Source: CAXBCP01 sp963977005 (GTDB taxonomy: Bacteria; Pseudomonadota; Alphaproteobacteria; MPNO01; UBA830). From it: a stretch of 64,000 bases of DNA. Position 1 is the stretch's first letter. Each line of letters starts with the position of its first letter. Shown here piece after piece: positions 27,190 through 35,277 of the stretch. The notes under the pieces were generated by a model, which was given only the letters and a program-made list of their open reading frames with translations, did no database searches and was not told where the DNA came from. A program made the translations under genes and the position numbers. The stretch spans positions 80,128-144,127 of the forward strand of contig CAXBMQ010000011.1 in the NCBI GenBank assembly GCA_963977005.1, in the 5' to 3' direction.

Positions 27190-27840
27190 ATGAACAAACT
27201 GACGCCTGAAATACTGTTGCGCGCCTATGCCGTCGGCCTGTTTCCGATGGCGGAACGGCGCGACGACCCGACGCTGTTCTGGATAGACCCGGAAAAGCGC
27301 GGGATTCTGCCGTTGGATGGCTTTCATGTTTCCCGGCGGTTGCGCCGTACCGTGCGCAGCGGATTGTACGACATCAGATGCAATACCGCGTTCACGGAGG
27401 TCGTCCGGTCCTGTGCCGCTCCCGGCCCCAATCGCGACGACACCTGGATCAACGATGAAATCGTCTCGCTCTACGGCGACCTGCATGAACTCGGCCGCGC
27501 CCATTGCGTGGAAGCATGGCAGGACGGCGAGCTCGTCGGCGGACTGTACGGCGTATCGCTCGGCGCGGCTTTTTTCGGCGAAAGCATGTTCAGCCGGGCA
27601 CGCGACGCCAGCAAGGTCGCGCTCGTTCACCTCGTCGCCCGGCTTGTCAAAGGCGGCTACATTTTACTGGATACGCAGTTCGTCACCGACCATCTGGCGC
27701 AGTTCGGAGTCGTCGAACTGCCGCGGGCGGGATATCGCCAGTTGCTTTCGGAAGCGCTGGACGCCTCCGCCACCTTCGATCCGGCGCTTTCTCAGTCGGA
27801 ACTGGATGCGTTCCTGCAGTCGATCACCCAGACGTCGTAG
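27190..27840 (+). CDS. aat: Leucyl/phenylalanyl-tRNA--protein transferase
   Basis: The 216-residue enzyme adds Leu or Phe from charged tRNA to proteins with N-terminal Arg or Lys and so makes N-degrons for ClpS-ClpA, whose genes are also in this window (39.9-42.6 kb). The N-terminus LTPEILLRAYAVGLFPMAE is diagnostic. WIDPEKRGILPLDGFHVSRRL, DDTWINDEIVSLYGDLHELG and SVEAW-type HCVEAWQDGELVGGLYGVSLG follow, with FFGESMFSR and DTQFVTDHLAQFG. The ATG at 27190 gives the family start. The 3' end overlaps the convergent DUF2155 gene by 49 bp. Confidence 0.96.
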   Translation: MNKLTPEILLRAYAVGLFPMAERRDDPTLFWIDPEKRGILPLDGFHVSRRLRRTVRSGLYDIRCNTAFTEVVRSCAAPGPNRDDTWINDEIVSLYGDLHELGRAHCVEAWQDGELVGGLYGVSLGAAFFGESMFSRARDASKVALVHLVARLVKGGYILLDTQFVTDHLAQFGVVELPRAGYRQLLSEALDASATFDPALSQSELDAFLQSITQTS

Positions 27841-28217
27841 ACCGGGTGCTCCATCGACGAGACCGCCGGCGAGGACGCAAACATCCAGCCGGCGAATAAT
27901 TCCACCGACTGTTCCCCGGCACGCCTTTCGCGAATTTCGAGATAGGCGGTCGATTCCGGCGTTTCCTCCGGCGGCCGCTTGCTGCAGCGCTTTGCGGTAA
28001 TATCAAGGGTCCCGAAGCGCACGGGCTGGTCGATCGGCGCTTCGATCGTGGACACGCGGGCCGTGATCTTGTTCAGCCCCTGAAGGACGGCAATCTGCTG
28101 CGCCAGGACCGGACCCGGCAGGACTGTCAGACTGCCGAGCAGACCCAGAAACACGGCAAGGCCTTGCAACGCATATCGCCGCACGGCCGAGCGGACGGGC
28201 ATGATCAGGGGAAGCAT
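27792..28217 (-). CDS. DUF2155 exported protein
   Basis: The 141-residue protein has an N-terminal signal segment, with hydrophobic stretch about residues 17-38 ending VLAQQ. The mature part contains ITARVSTIEAPIDQPVRFGTLDITAKRC and FAGWMFASSPAVSSMEHPVYDVWVIDC, the pattern of the DUF2155 family found in alphaproteobacteria next to complex I accessory and mla genes. Two conserved cysteines may form a disulfide. Function is unknown; location suggests a periplasmic or envelope role. A second possible start is the Met at residue 6. Confidence 0.88.
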   Translation of the reverse strand: MLPLIMPVRSAVRRYALQGLAVFLGLLGSLTVLPGPVLAQQIAVLQGLNKITARVSTIEAPIDQPVRFGTLDITAKRCSKRPPEETPESTAYLEIRERRAGEQSVELFAGWMFASSPAVSSMEHPVYDVWVIDCRNASSSD

Positions 28218-28231
28218 GTTTCGGCCCCGGA

Positions 28232-28693
28232 CTATTTCTTTTCGCCGTCCTTGTTGGTCTGGCTGAAGATCATCTGACCGACCAGCCCCATCAGGTCGAC
28301 CGACCCCTGGGTGGTCGTGATTTCGCCGCCGGGGGGCAGCATGTCATCGGACCCGCCGGGCGAGAGCGCGAGGAACTTGTCGCCCAGCAAACCGTCCGAC
28401 GACACCGCAATCGAGGTATCCTCGGGCACCTTTACCTCGGTGCTGATATTCATTTTCACGAGCGCGAAATAGGTCTTGGGATCGAGCACCGACGACGTGA
28501 CGGTGCCGATCTTGATACCGCTCATCCGCACGTCGGACCCGGCCCGGACGCCGTCGATCCGGTCGAACTTCGCCCTGATCTCGTAGCCTTCGACGGTGCC
28601 GATGTCGGCCTTGCTATAGGCAAAGAAGATAAAGAACCCTGCGACGGCCAGAACCACCGCACCCATCACGGTTTCGATAAGGTTTTTACGCAT
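28232..28693 (-). CDS. mlaD: MlaD-type lipid-transport substrate-binding protein
   Basis: The 153-residue protein has an N-terminal transmembrane anchor (about residues 8-26) followed by an MCE domain: YEIRAKFDRIDGVRAGSDVRMSGIKIGTV, then DTSIAVSSDGLLGDKFLALSPGG. It should form a hexameric ring in the periplasm that passes phospholipids to or from an MlaFE ABC complex for outer-membrane lipid asymmetry. The usual mlaE/mlaF neighbours are not in this window. It lies 14 bp upstream of the DUF2155 gene, in an order conserved in alphaproteobacteria. Confidence 0.93.
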   Translation of the reverse strand: MRKNLIETVMGAVVLAVAGFFIFFAYSKADIGTVEGYEIRAKFDRIDGVRAGSDVRMSGIKIGTVTSSVLDPKTYFALVKMNISTEVKVPEDTSIAVSSDGLLGDKFLALSPGGSDDMLPPGGEITTTQGSVDLMGLVGQMIFSQTNKDGEKK

Positions 28694-28775
28694 CAGCTTT
28701 CAATTCCCGGTTCCTGGCGCCTGCCGTCGGGCGCCCGTTTTGGCGAGGGGACTGCACGTGTCCCGAATTCAGCAA

Positions 28776-29132
28776 TCAGGACGGCTGCCACGGTTCGTAA
28801 TCGCCGGTCGCGGCATCGCGTTTTCCGCCTTTCAGGACATGCCCCGGGGGGCGGTAGGCGTTCGGCGTCCCCGTCATGTTGGGGACATGCTCGGTCTGCC
28901 AGTCCCACCGCTTGGCGGAATCGTCGGTCGGCACCGCGTCGGTCGTATGGTGCAGCCAGGAATGCCACGCCGGCGGCACGCGGGACGCTTCGACCTTGCC
29001 GTCATAGACGACCCAGCGCCGTTCCCTGGCGCCCTGGGGGGTCCGCTTTGCGCGGTAATAGCGGTTGCCCTGGGAATCGGTTCCCACCTCTACGCCGTTC
29101 AGCATGGTGAAAAGTTTCGTGCCAATGCTCAT
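28776..29132 (-). CDS. NDUFA12-family complex I accessory subunit
   Basis: The 118-residue protein matches the NDUFA12 (B17.2) family of NADH:ubiquinone oxidoreductase, shared by mitochondria and alphaproteobacteria. Typical segments are VGTDSQGNRYYRAKRTPQG, RRWVVYDGKVEASRVPPAWH, WLHHTTDAVP and the C-terminal PNMTGTPNAYRPPGH. It should sit at the peripheral arm of complex I on the cytoplasmic side. Other nuo genes are not in the window. It is upstream of mlaD in the same direction. Confidence 0.93.
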   Translation of the reverse strand: MSIGTKLFTMLNGVEVGTDSQGNRYYRAKRTPQGARERRWVVYDGKVEASRVPPAWHSWLHHTTDAVPTDDSAKRWDWQTEHVPNMTGTPNAYRPPGHVLKGGKRDAATGDYEPWQPS

Positions 29133-29379
29133 CTCTGCCTCTTTCCCGGCCTCTTTCCCGGCCTGCCGGCGTGCCCCGAATGCGGGGGTCCCCGCCGGTT
29201 ACGCCTGTCGTGGCGGACTATCTCAAACGGGCCTGCCGCCGTCCAGTCGCGTATCGAATCTACGCCAGAAGTGTTAACAGGTTTTTACCATGCAAACCAT
29301 TGAAACCGTGGCCGAAAATTCGACACTGGATCGCCCGCGGACAGGGCGGTAGGCTCCGGTCGAACAACGGAGAACCGAC

Positions 29380-29844
29380 ATGGCCGGACGTATCGACTCG
29401 CGACTTAAGGAACTTGGCATCACGCTGCCGGACGCCCCCGTCCCGCAGGCGAACTACGTCCCCTATCGCCGCTCCGGCAACCAGGTCTTCATCTCCGGAC
29501 AGGTCTCCATCACGTCGGACGCCAGCGCAAAGGGCAAGGTCGGCGGCGACCTGACGGTCGAGGACGGATATGCGGCGGCACGGCTCTGCGGTCTCAATAT
29601 TCTCGCCCAGCTGCGCGCCGCGGTCGGCGACGACATCGACCGCGCCAAGGCAATCAAGCTCGGCGGGTTCGTCAACGCGCCGGCGGATTTCACCGGCCCG
29701 CCCGCCGTCATCAACGGCGCATCCGATCTCATGGTCGAGGTGCTCGGCGAAGACGCCGGGAAACATGCGCGGTTCGCGGTCGCGGTGGCCTCGCTGCCGG
29801 CCGGGGTCGCGGTTGAAGTAGACGCCGTTTTCGAGATCGAATAA
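29380..29844 (+). CDS. RidA family protein (YjgF/YER057c/UK114)
   Basis: The 154-residue protein is in the extended RidA group (YjgH-like, about 150 residues). The start RIDSRLKELGITLPDAP is followed by ANYVPYRRSGNQVFISGQ and later AAVGDDIDRAKAIKLGGFVN, and it ends VEVDAVFEIE. Family members deaminate reactive imines or enamines as trimers; this subgroup often lacks proven activity. It is 2 bp before the FemAB-like gene, so the two are cotranscribed. Confidence 0.92.
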   Translation: MAGRIDSRLKELGITLPDAPVPQANYVPYRRSGNQVFISGQVSITSDASAKGKVGGDLTVEDGYAAARLCGLNILAQLRAAVGDDIDRAKAIKLGGFVNAPADFTGPPAVINGASDLMVEVLGEDAGKHARFAVAVASLPAGVAVEVDAVFEIE

Positions 29845-29846
29845 CG

Positions 29847-31010
29847 ATGCCGGACGGCGGCGATGCAGTCACGGTAAAGGTCATATCGTCGCTCGGCGAG
29901 GTGTCGGCGGAACACTGGAACGCCTGCGCGGGGGACGAAAACCCGTTCGTATCGCACACGTTCCTGAAAGCGCTCGAGGATTCGGGCGCCGCCACCGGCG
30001 AGACCGGCTGGCTGCCCCAGCATATCGTCATAGAAGACGAGAACGGCATCGCGGGCTGCGCGCCCTGCTATCTCAAGAACCATTCGCACGGCGAATACGT
30101 GTTCGACTGGGGCTGGGCGGATGCCTACGAGCGCGCCGGCGGGCAGTACTATCCGAAGCTGCAGGTCTCCGTGCCGTTCTCGCCGGTCACCGGCCCACGC
30201 CTCCTGGTCCGCGCCGGCGACGACAAACCGCACACCCGCCGCCTGCTGGCCGCCGGCCTGCTGGAACTCGCAAAACAGCACAAGGTCTCGTCGCTGCACA
30301 TCACGTTTCCGATGGAGGACGAATGGACCGAGCTTGGCGAGATGGGCCTGCTCCAGCGACAGGGCCAGCAGTTCCACTGGCAGAATGACGGCTACGAGAC
30401 ATTCGACGATTTCCTCGACACGCTGAATTCCCGCAAGCGCAAGATGATCCGCAAGGAACGCGCGGCGGCCAACGCCGAGGTCGATATTGAGGTCCTGACC
30501 GGCGACGATATCCGCGCCGAACACATGGAAGCGTTCTACGGGTTTTACCTGAACACGGTCGACCGCAAATGGGCCCACGCCTATCTGAACTACGAATTCT
30601 TCCAGCTGCTGCGCGAACGCATGGCCGATAACGTGGTGCTGGTCATCGCCCGCCATGACGGCGACTACGTGGCAGGCGCGCTGAACCTGCGCGGCCCGGA
30701 CATGCTGTGGGGCCGCAACTGGGGCTGCGTCGACCATTTCAAGATGCTGTATTTCGAGGCCTGCTTCTATCGCGGCATCGAGTTCGCGATTGAAAACGGC
30801 CTGTCCAAGGTCGAGGCCGGCGCCCAGGGGCCGCACAAGATCAGCCGCGGGTATCTGCCGTCCGCGACCTACAGCGCCCACTGGATCCGCGACGAGGGCT
30901 TCCGCAACGCCGTCGCCGATTTCGTCGAACGCGAACGCCGGGGCATCGAGCACGAAATGGATTCGCTGAGCGAATTGTCGCCGTTCAAGCGGTCCAACGA
31001 GTCGCCGTAG
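29847..31010 (+). CDS. FemAB-like GNAT-fold acyltransferase (DUF482)
   Basis: The 387-residue protein matches the FemAB_like (DUF482) family of tandem GNAT folds. Segments include ENPFVSHTFLKALEDSG, NHSHGEYVFDWGWADAYER, FHWQNDGYETFDDFLDTL with NSRKRKMIRKERA, and WGRNWGCVDHFKMLYFEAC, ending PHKISRGYLPSATYSAHWI. The exact acceptor is unknown; transfer to an amino group is expected from the fold. It is the second gene of a RidA-acyltransferase pair. Confidence 0.9.
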   Translation: MPDGGDAVTVKVISSLGEVSAEHWNACAGDENPFVSHTFLKALEDSGAATGETGWLPQHIVIEDENGIAGCAPCYLKNHSHGEYVFDWGWADAYERAGGQYYPKLQVSVPFSPVTGPRLLVRAGDDKPHTRRLLAAGLLELAKQHKVSSLHITFPMEDEWTELGEMGLLQRQGQQFHWQNDGYETFDDFLDTLNSRKRKMIRKERAAANAEVDIEVLTGDDIRAEHMEAFYGFYLNTVDRKWAHAYLNYEFFQLLRERMADNVVLVIARHDGDYVAGALNLRGPDMLWGRNWGCVDHFKMLYFEACFYRGIEFAIENGLSKVEAGAQGPHKISRGYLPSATYSAHWIRDEGFRNAVADFVERERRGIEHEMDSLSELSPFKRSNESP

Positions 31011-31065
31011 ATTTGCAGTTCGTTCTTGATCGGATAAATTCCCTGTATCGATGACTTTAAAATTC

Positions 31066-31139
31066 GTCACCCCGGATTTATTCCGGGGTCCAGTGCTTGA
31101 ACCCGACGAAACTGGATCCCGGCACAGGGCCGGGATGAC
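31066..31139. repeat. Inverted pair of REP-like palindromes
   Basis: Two copies of a palindromic element face each other. The left copy begins GTCACCCCGGATTTATTCC and the right copy, reverse complemented, begins GTCATCCCGGCCCTGTGCC. Each can form a hairpin, and both share the flank CCAG at the centre-facing end. A further single copy is at 51935-51966. Such elements are frequent in alphaproteobacterial intergenic DNA. Confidence 0.8.
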
Positions 31140-31181
31140 AATCGTTTTCCGAACTCCGCCCAGCGATGAAAAGGATTTATC

Positions 31182-31991
31182 ATGACCGCCACCGACGACG
31201 TCGCCTATCGCACGATTGACGGGACCACCCTGCTCGCCCGCCTCTACCGGCCGGACGCGAGCGGCCCCGTAAAATGGATGATCGACGTTCATGGCGGCGC
31301 CTGGGGGTCGGGCGACCGGCTGAATAATGCCGTGATCCACGAAGACCTGGCGGCCCACGGCGTCGGCGTCTGCGCGCTGGATTTCCGACTGTCGGACGAG
31401 GCGCAGTATCCGGCGATGGTCGACGACGTCAGCTACGGCATCCGCTGGTTCAAGGCGAATGCCGGAACGCTCGATGTCGATATGTCGATGCTGGGCGCGC
31501 TGGGTTCGTCCAGCGGCGCGCAGCAGATGGGGCTCGTCGCCCTGTGCCCCGGCGGCAAGCGCTGGACCACGATGGACCCGGAACTCACCATGGTGGATGC
31601 CAGCGTCGGTTTCTTCGTCGCCGCCTGGCCGATTCTCGATCCGCTGGCGCGCTACCGCATGGTGCGCGACGCCGGCAACGAACGCCTCGTCGCCGCCCAC
31701 AATGCCTGCTTCGCCTCCGAGGCCGACATGGAAGAAGGAAATCCACACCTGCTGCTCGAACGTGGGGAGGCCACCCATATGCCGCCGATGTGCGTCGTCC
31801 AGGGCACGGCGGACGCCAATGTCGACCATACCTGGCAGGACGCCTTCGCCGATCTCTACCGGTCGAAAGGCGGCGAGATCGAGGTGCACAAGTTCGACGG
31901 CCAGCCGCATACGTTCGTCACCGCCGACCCGGACACGGATGCGTCGAAAGCGGCGATTGCGAAAATCCGCGACTTCGTCCTGGCGGTCTAG
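31182..31991 (+). CDS. Alpha/beta hydrolase (esterase-like)
   Basis: The 269-residue protein has the carboxylesterase-type oxyanion motif HGGAWGSGDR near residue 39 and a nucleophile elbow GSSSGA near residue 110. The Asp is likely in QGTADANVDH and the His in DGQPHTFVT. It resembles small serine esterases of the BD-FAE/HSL-like type; the substrate is unknown. A Met/His-containing segment, GEATHMPPMCVVQG, precedes the acid residue. It stands alone between two repeat-bearing intergenic regions. Confidence 0.85.
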   Translation: MTATDDVAYRTIDGTTLLARLYRPDASGPVKWMIDVHGGAWGSGDRLNNAVIHEDLAAHGVGVCALDFRLSDEAQYPAMVDDVSYGIRWFKANAGTLDVDMSMLGALGSSSGAQQMGLVALCPGGKRWTTMDPELTMVDASVGFFVAAWPILDPLARYRMVRDAGNERLVAAHNACFASEADMEEGNPHLLLERGEATHMPPMCVVQGTADANVDHTWQDAFADLYRSKGGEIEVHKFDGQPHTFVTADPDTDASKAAIAKIRDFVLAV

Positions 31992-32010
31992 ACTGACGCC
32001 TGCGCCAGTC

Positions 32011-32035
32011 GTCATTCCCGCGCAGGCGGGAACGA
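32011..32035. repeat. Short palindromic repeat
   Basis: The hairpin GTCATTCCCGCGCAGGCGGG continues AACGAC and pairs TTCCCGC with GCGGGAA around a GCAG loop. This is a widespread proteobacterial intergenic palindrome. It marks the start of the repeat-rich tract left of the metal island. Confidence 0.75.
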
Positions 32036-32058
32036 CAATCGGGCAACATCCCCCCGCG

Positions 32059-32358
32059 CCGGCCGCGCATTTGCAGAAACCTGCAAAACAACCCCATACA
32101 CCCGAAGGGGCAGTGGGGTGATACGGGGTTGATGCGGGGTCCGATAGACATGCCGGATACCCCCGTTGCGCGCACGCACCGGCCGGGCATTTGCGGAAAC
32201 TTGTAAAACAACCCCATGCACCCGAAGGGACGGAACGGTGAGAGCGGGGTTCGATGGCCGTGCCGGATACCCCCGTTGCGCGCACGCACCGGCCGGGCAT
32301 TTGCGGAAACCTGTAAAACAACCCCATGCACCCGAAGGGACGGAACGGTGAGGACGGG
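32059..32358. repeat. Three-copy tandem repeat, unit 110-120 bp
   Basis: Three copies begin at 32059, 32179 and 32289, each with CCGGCCG followed by GCATTTGC, then a conserved AAAACAACCCCAT stretch and CACCCGAAGGG. The first copy is 120 bp and diverged. The second is 110 bp. The third is nearly identical to the second but stops after about 70 bp, at GGAACGGTGAG. Open frames through the copies exist on both strands but translate into repeated low-information peptides; I do not regard them as genes. Confidence 0.9.
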
Positions 32359-32589
32359 CCCGAAGGCCTTACCGGCCCGCCCCGTTTCGCGAATTGACTA
32401 CGTCTGATTTTGAATGAATGTGGTTTCGCAGCGTGACTCCTGTGTCGTGATCACCCACCCGGCCGCAGCAGGCATCGCCAAAGAACCGGATCATACCACA
32501 GACAAGAACAAATAGCGAACATTCAGCTTGAATTTCATTCGGACCGAGAAGCGAAGCCGCCACACAAACGCCGCTTCCCGCCCATCCTT
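32359..32589. other. Intergenic stretch with no gene seen
   Basis: This 231-bp stretch lies between the tandem repeat and the merR remnant. I see no gene, tRNA or terminator in it. Its base composition is less GC-rich than the flanking core genes. Confidence 0.5.
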
Positions 32590-32664
32590 TCAAATTCCAC
32601 CACGGGCCGGATCGTGATCTTTCTCGAGGCACTGCGAATGGTCGCTCAACATTTCGATAATGCC
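32590..32664 (-). pseudogene. 3' remnant of a second merR-family gene
   Basis: The minus strand encodes GIIEMLSDHSQCLEKDHDP and a few more residues to a TGA at 32592-32590. This matches the C-terminus of the intact MerR protein at 37629-38069, RIIEVLSDHSQCLAKDHDP, at 16 of 19 positions. Upstream of the Gly at 32664 the frame stays open but no longer resembles MerR, and no HTH part is found. It appears to be the tail of a deleted regulator that once faced away from the copper operon. Confidence 0.8.
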
Positions 32665-32834
32665 GACGGTCCAGAGTGCCCGATTATCCAGGGGCTGGCC
32701 TCTCAAATCGTTCCCTTATCGTCAAGAACGGCCTAAAGATTACCGAGAATGACAGATATCGTTACGCGACCGAAAGTCGCGGCAGCAGCAAATGTCTTGT
32801 CAATTCCGTCGATCACATCCATCCTGAAGACTAT
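32665..32834. promoter_or_regulatory. Upstream region of the copper operon, no operator recognised
   Basis: This 170-bp stretch precedes the first gene of the rightward copper operon and must carry its promoter. Unlike the two MerR operators further right, it has no TTGAACCTACAG-type dyad that I can see. The regulator of this operon is therefore unclear. Confidence 0.4.
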
Positions 32835-33185
32835 ATGAGTTGTTGGACCTCCCGCCGGATCATAGCTTGCCTGCTCGGTGTCATGCTGAGCGTGGGCCTG
32901 ACGCTATCCGCCGTCCAAGCGAGCGATATGACCGTTAGTATGTCGCTCGCTGGCGAGATGGCTCCTTCCAACGGCGGCGATTGCGACGGGTGCGGCAGCG
33001 AAGACACCGCAAATTTTGGCAGTTGTCATTCGGTTTGCGCATCGACAAATTTTGTCATGCCGGTGCCCGAGAAATTCGCACGGCAGTCCGAACCGGGACA
33101 ACCTTTCCGGGTTGAATCACCCGCGTTGCACAGCACCACCTTTTCGCCCGCCCCCCACCCACCCAGACCGACTTTCCCGATCTGA
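32835..33185 (+). CDS. Exported Cys-rich protein, first gene of the copper operon
   Basis: The ATG at 32835 gives 116 residues. A signal peptide spans about residues 1-29 (IIACLLGVMLSVGLTLSAVQA). The mature part has C50-x-x-C53 in GGDCDGCGS and C64-x-x-x-C68 in GSCHSVCAS, a layout like the small DUF2946-type exported proteins found in metal-resistance clusters. The C-terminus is Pro-rich. It could bind copper or act as a periplasmic sensor. I assign no specific function. A longer in-frame start at 32676 is possible but adds a region without secretion features. Confidence 0.65.
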   Translation: MSCWTSRRIIACLLGVMLSVGLTLSAVQASDMTVSMSLAGEMAPSNGGDCDGCGSEDTANFGSCHSVCASTNFVMPVPEKFARQSEPGQPFRVESPALHSTTFSPAPHPPRPTFPI

Positions 33186-33337
33186 CGTCTCATTCCTGCG
33201 GATAAGCGGGACCGGGCCGTCCGAATCCGGTTGGACACAGCTGTGCCGTTCCTGAATATGGCGAGTTGGCGTCTGACCGATGTTCAAGCGCTGTCGTCTT
33301 TTCTGATCGACAGCAGCGGACACAGGAAAGTCGGACT

Positions 33338-34768
33338 ATGCATAAATACACTCATACACGTATTTCCCGCCGCGCCTTTCTGGCGGCAGGAGCGAGCCTC
33401 GCGGCGACAACCGCCGTTCCCGTCGGCAACGCTATCGCAGCAGAGACGCGGAACTTTCGCCTTGTCGTGGCGGAGGGCCGTACGCGCCTTGCCGGCGCAA
33501 AATATCCGGACACGCCGGTCTGGGCCTATAACGGCGCTGTCCCGGGAACCGAAATCCGCGTGCGGCAGGGAGATCGGTTACGCGTTTCCGTCGACAACCG
33601 GCTCGGCGAGGAAACCACCGTCCACTGGCACGGTCTTCGTGTCCCCAACCCGATGGACGGCGTCCCCCATCTGACCCAAATACCGATCGCCTCCGGCAAA
33701 ACCTTCACATATGAATTCGATGTGCCCGATGCCGGCACCTACTGGTATCACCCCCACCAGCGGAGCTTCGAGCAGGTCGGGCGCGGCCTGTACGGCCCGT
33801 TGATTGTGGAAGAGAAAGAACCCATCCGGGTCGACCGGGACCTGACCTGGGTGCTCGACGACTGGCGCCTCATGCCGGATGCCCGGATCAGCAACGATTT
33901 CGGCAATTTTCACGATATGAGCCACAACGGCCGGGTCGGCAACCTGATGACCCTCAACGGCCGCGAACCGGAAAATTTCGGCGTTCGGAGCGGCGAACGC
34001 ATCCGGCTGCGCCTGATCAATGCCGCGAACGCCCGCATATTTTCGCTGAACTTCACTGGCCATCGCCCGATGGTCATCGCCTATGACGGCCAGCCGGTCA
34101 CGCCCCACGAAGCCCCGGAGAGCCGGGTGGTTCTCGGTCCCGCGATGCGCGCGGATATCGTGCTCGACATGACCAACCGGGCGGGGGATCGGTTCACCGT
34201 TACCGACACGTTCTATCGCGGCATGGAATACGACGTGCTCGATTTGGTATACGGGCCGAAGCAGTTACGTGACCGGCCGTTGCAGGCTTCCCTCGCGCTT
34301 CCATCCAATACCATGCCGGAACCGGACCTCGCCGCCGCCAAACGGTCCGACGTACAATTCGGCGGCGGCATGATGGGCGGCATGATGCGGGGTATGATGG
34401 GCGGGCGCGGAATGTCGATGCGCGAAATGATGCGCAACGGCAAGGCGTGGGCGATCAACGGCGTTGCCGCCACCGGTCACGTCATGGACCCGCTGTTGAA
34501 ACTCGCGCGGGGACAGACCTGCATCCTGGCGCTCAACAACGATACAGCATGGCACCACCCGATCCACCTGCATGGCCATTCGTTTCGGGTCCTTTCTCGT
34601 AACGGAAGGCCGACACGCTACCGGGAGTGGCAGGACACAGTCCTGATGGCACCGCGCGAACGGGTCGACATCGCATTCGTTGCCGACAATCCGGGCGACT
34701 GGATGTTTCACTGCCATATCCTCGAACATCAGGCCGGGGGGATGACGGGCGTCATCCGGGTCGCCTGA
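33338..34768 (+). CDS. Tat-exported multicopper oxidase (CueO/CopA/SufI-like)
   Basis: The ATG at 33338 gives 476 residues. The signal peptide carries the twin-arginine motif SRRAFLAAGAS, so the folded enzyme is exported by Tat. All four copper motifs are present: HWHG (H96, H98), YWYHPHQ (H138, H140), HHPIHLHGHSF (about 406-416) and HCHILEHQAGGM, where C459 and M469 are type 1 copper ligands. A Met-rich loop at residues 345-365 contains ten Met, similar in placement to the substrate loop of CueO. It probably oxidises Cu(I) to Cu(II) in the periplasm, reducing O2. It heads the oxidase part of the operon. Confidence 0.92.
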   Translation: MHKYTHTRISRRAFLAAGASLAATTAVPVGNAIAAETRNFRLVVAEGRTRLAGAKYPDTPVWAYNGAVPGTEIRVRQGDRLRVSVDNRLGEETTVHWHGLRVPNPMDGVPHLTQIPIASGKTFTYEFDVPDAGTYWYHPHQRSFEQVGRGLYGPLIVEEKEPIRVDRDLTWVLDDWRLMPDARISNDFGNFHDMSHNGRVGNLMTLNGREPENFGVRSGERIRLRLINAANARIFSLNFTGHRPMVIAYDGQPVTPHEAPESRVVLGPAMRADIVLDMTNRAGDRFTVTDTFYRGMEYDVLDLVYGPKQLRDRPLQASLALPSNTMPEPDLAAAKRSDVQFGGGMMGGMMRGMMGGRGMSMREMMRNGKAWAINGVAATGHVMDPLLKLARGQTCILALNNDTAWHHPIHLHGHSFRVLSRNGRPTRYREWQDTVLMAPRERVDIAFVADNPGDWMFHCHILEHQAGGMTGVIRVA

Positions 34769-34818
34769 TTGCAGCTTCACATTTCAATCAAACGCACTCA
34801 AACAAGGAGACAACAATT

Positions 34819-35277
34819 ATGCGCAAGCTTTTTTCTCTCGCAGTTCTCGCCATCGGTCTCGCCGTCGCGATGCCCGCCACAGCGCAGCAGACAATGCCGG
34901 AAATTACCATATACAAGAATCCGCAATGCGGGTGCTGTGAAAATTATGCCGATTATCTGGCGAGAAACGGCTTTGTCGTCACGGTGAAGCCGACGCACGA
35001 CCTTGTCGCGTTAAGCCGCACGGCCGGTATTACCGAGGAATTCCAGGGATGCCACCTCGGAATGGTAGACGACTACGTGGTTAGCGGTCACGTCCCGGTA
35101 AACACCGTGAAGCGGCTGCTGTCGGAACGTCCGCCGATCAAGGGCGTGACCCTGCCGGGAATGCCGATGGGGTCCCCCGGTATGAACGGCGAGAAAACCG
35201 AACCGTTCACGATCTACGAAATCGGTACCGGCACCGCCACTGGCACTGGCGCACCGAAGGTCTTCGCCGTCGAATGA
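34819..35277 (+). CDS. DUF411 periplasmic metal-binding protein
   Basis: The ATG at 34819, preceded by AAGGAGA, gives 152 residues with a signal peptide of 22 residues. The DUF411 core begins ITIYKNPQCGCCENYADYL, with C37, C39 and C40, followed by FQGCHLGMVDDYVVSGHVP and a Met-rich PGMPMGSPGMNG segment. This family is found next to copper oxidases and CusF/CopC-type proteins and is thought to bind copper. The end overlaps the cytochrome gene start by 4 bp (ATGA). Confidence 0.9.
   Translation: MRKLFSLAVLAIGLAVAMPATAQQTMPEITIYKNPQCGCCENYADYLARNGFVVTVKPTHDLVALSRTAGITEEFQGCHLGMVDDYVVSGHVPVNTVKRLLSERPPIKGVTLPGMPMGSPGMNGEKTEPFTIYEIGTGTATGTGAPKVFAVE

Noticed and set aside
29463..32327. 954-codon minus-strand open frame
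   Set aside because: It runs antisense through RidA, the FemAB-like gene, the esterase and the tandem repeats. The real genes on the plus strand have clear motifs. The repeated peptide at its start is a translation of the tandem DNA repeat.
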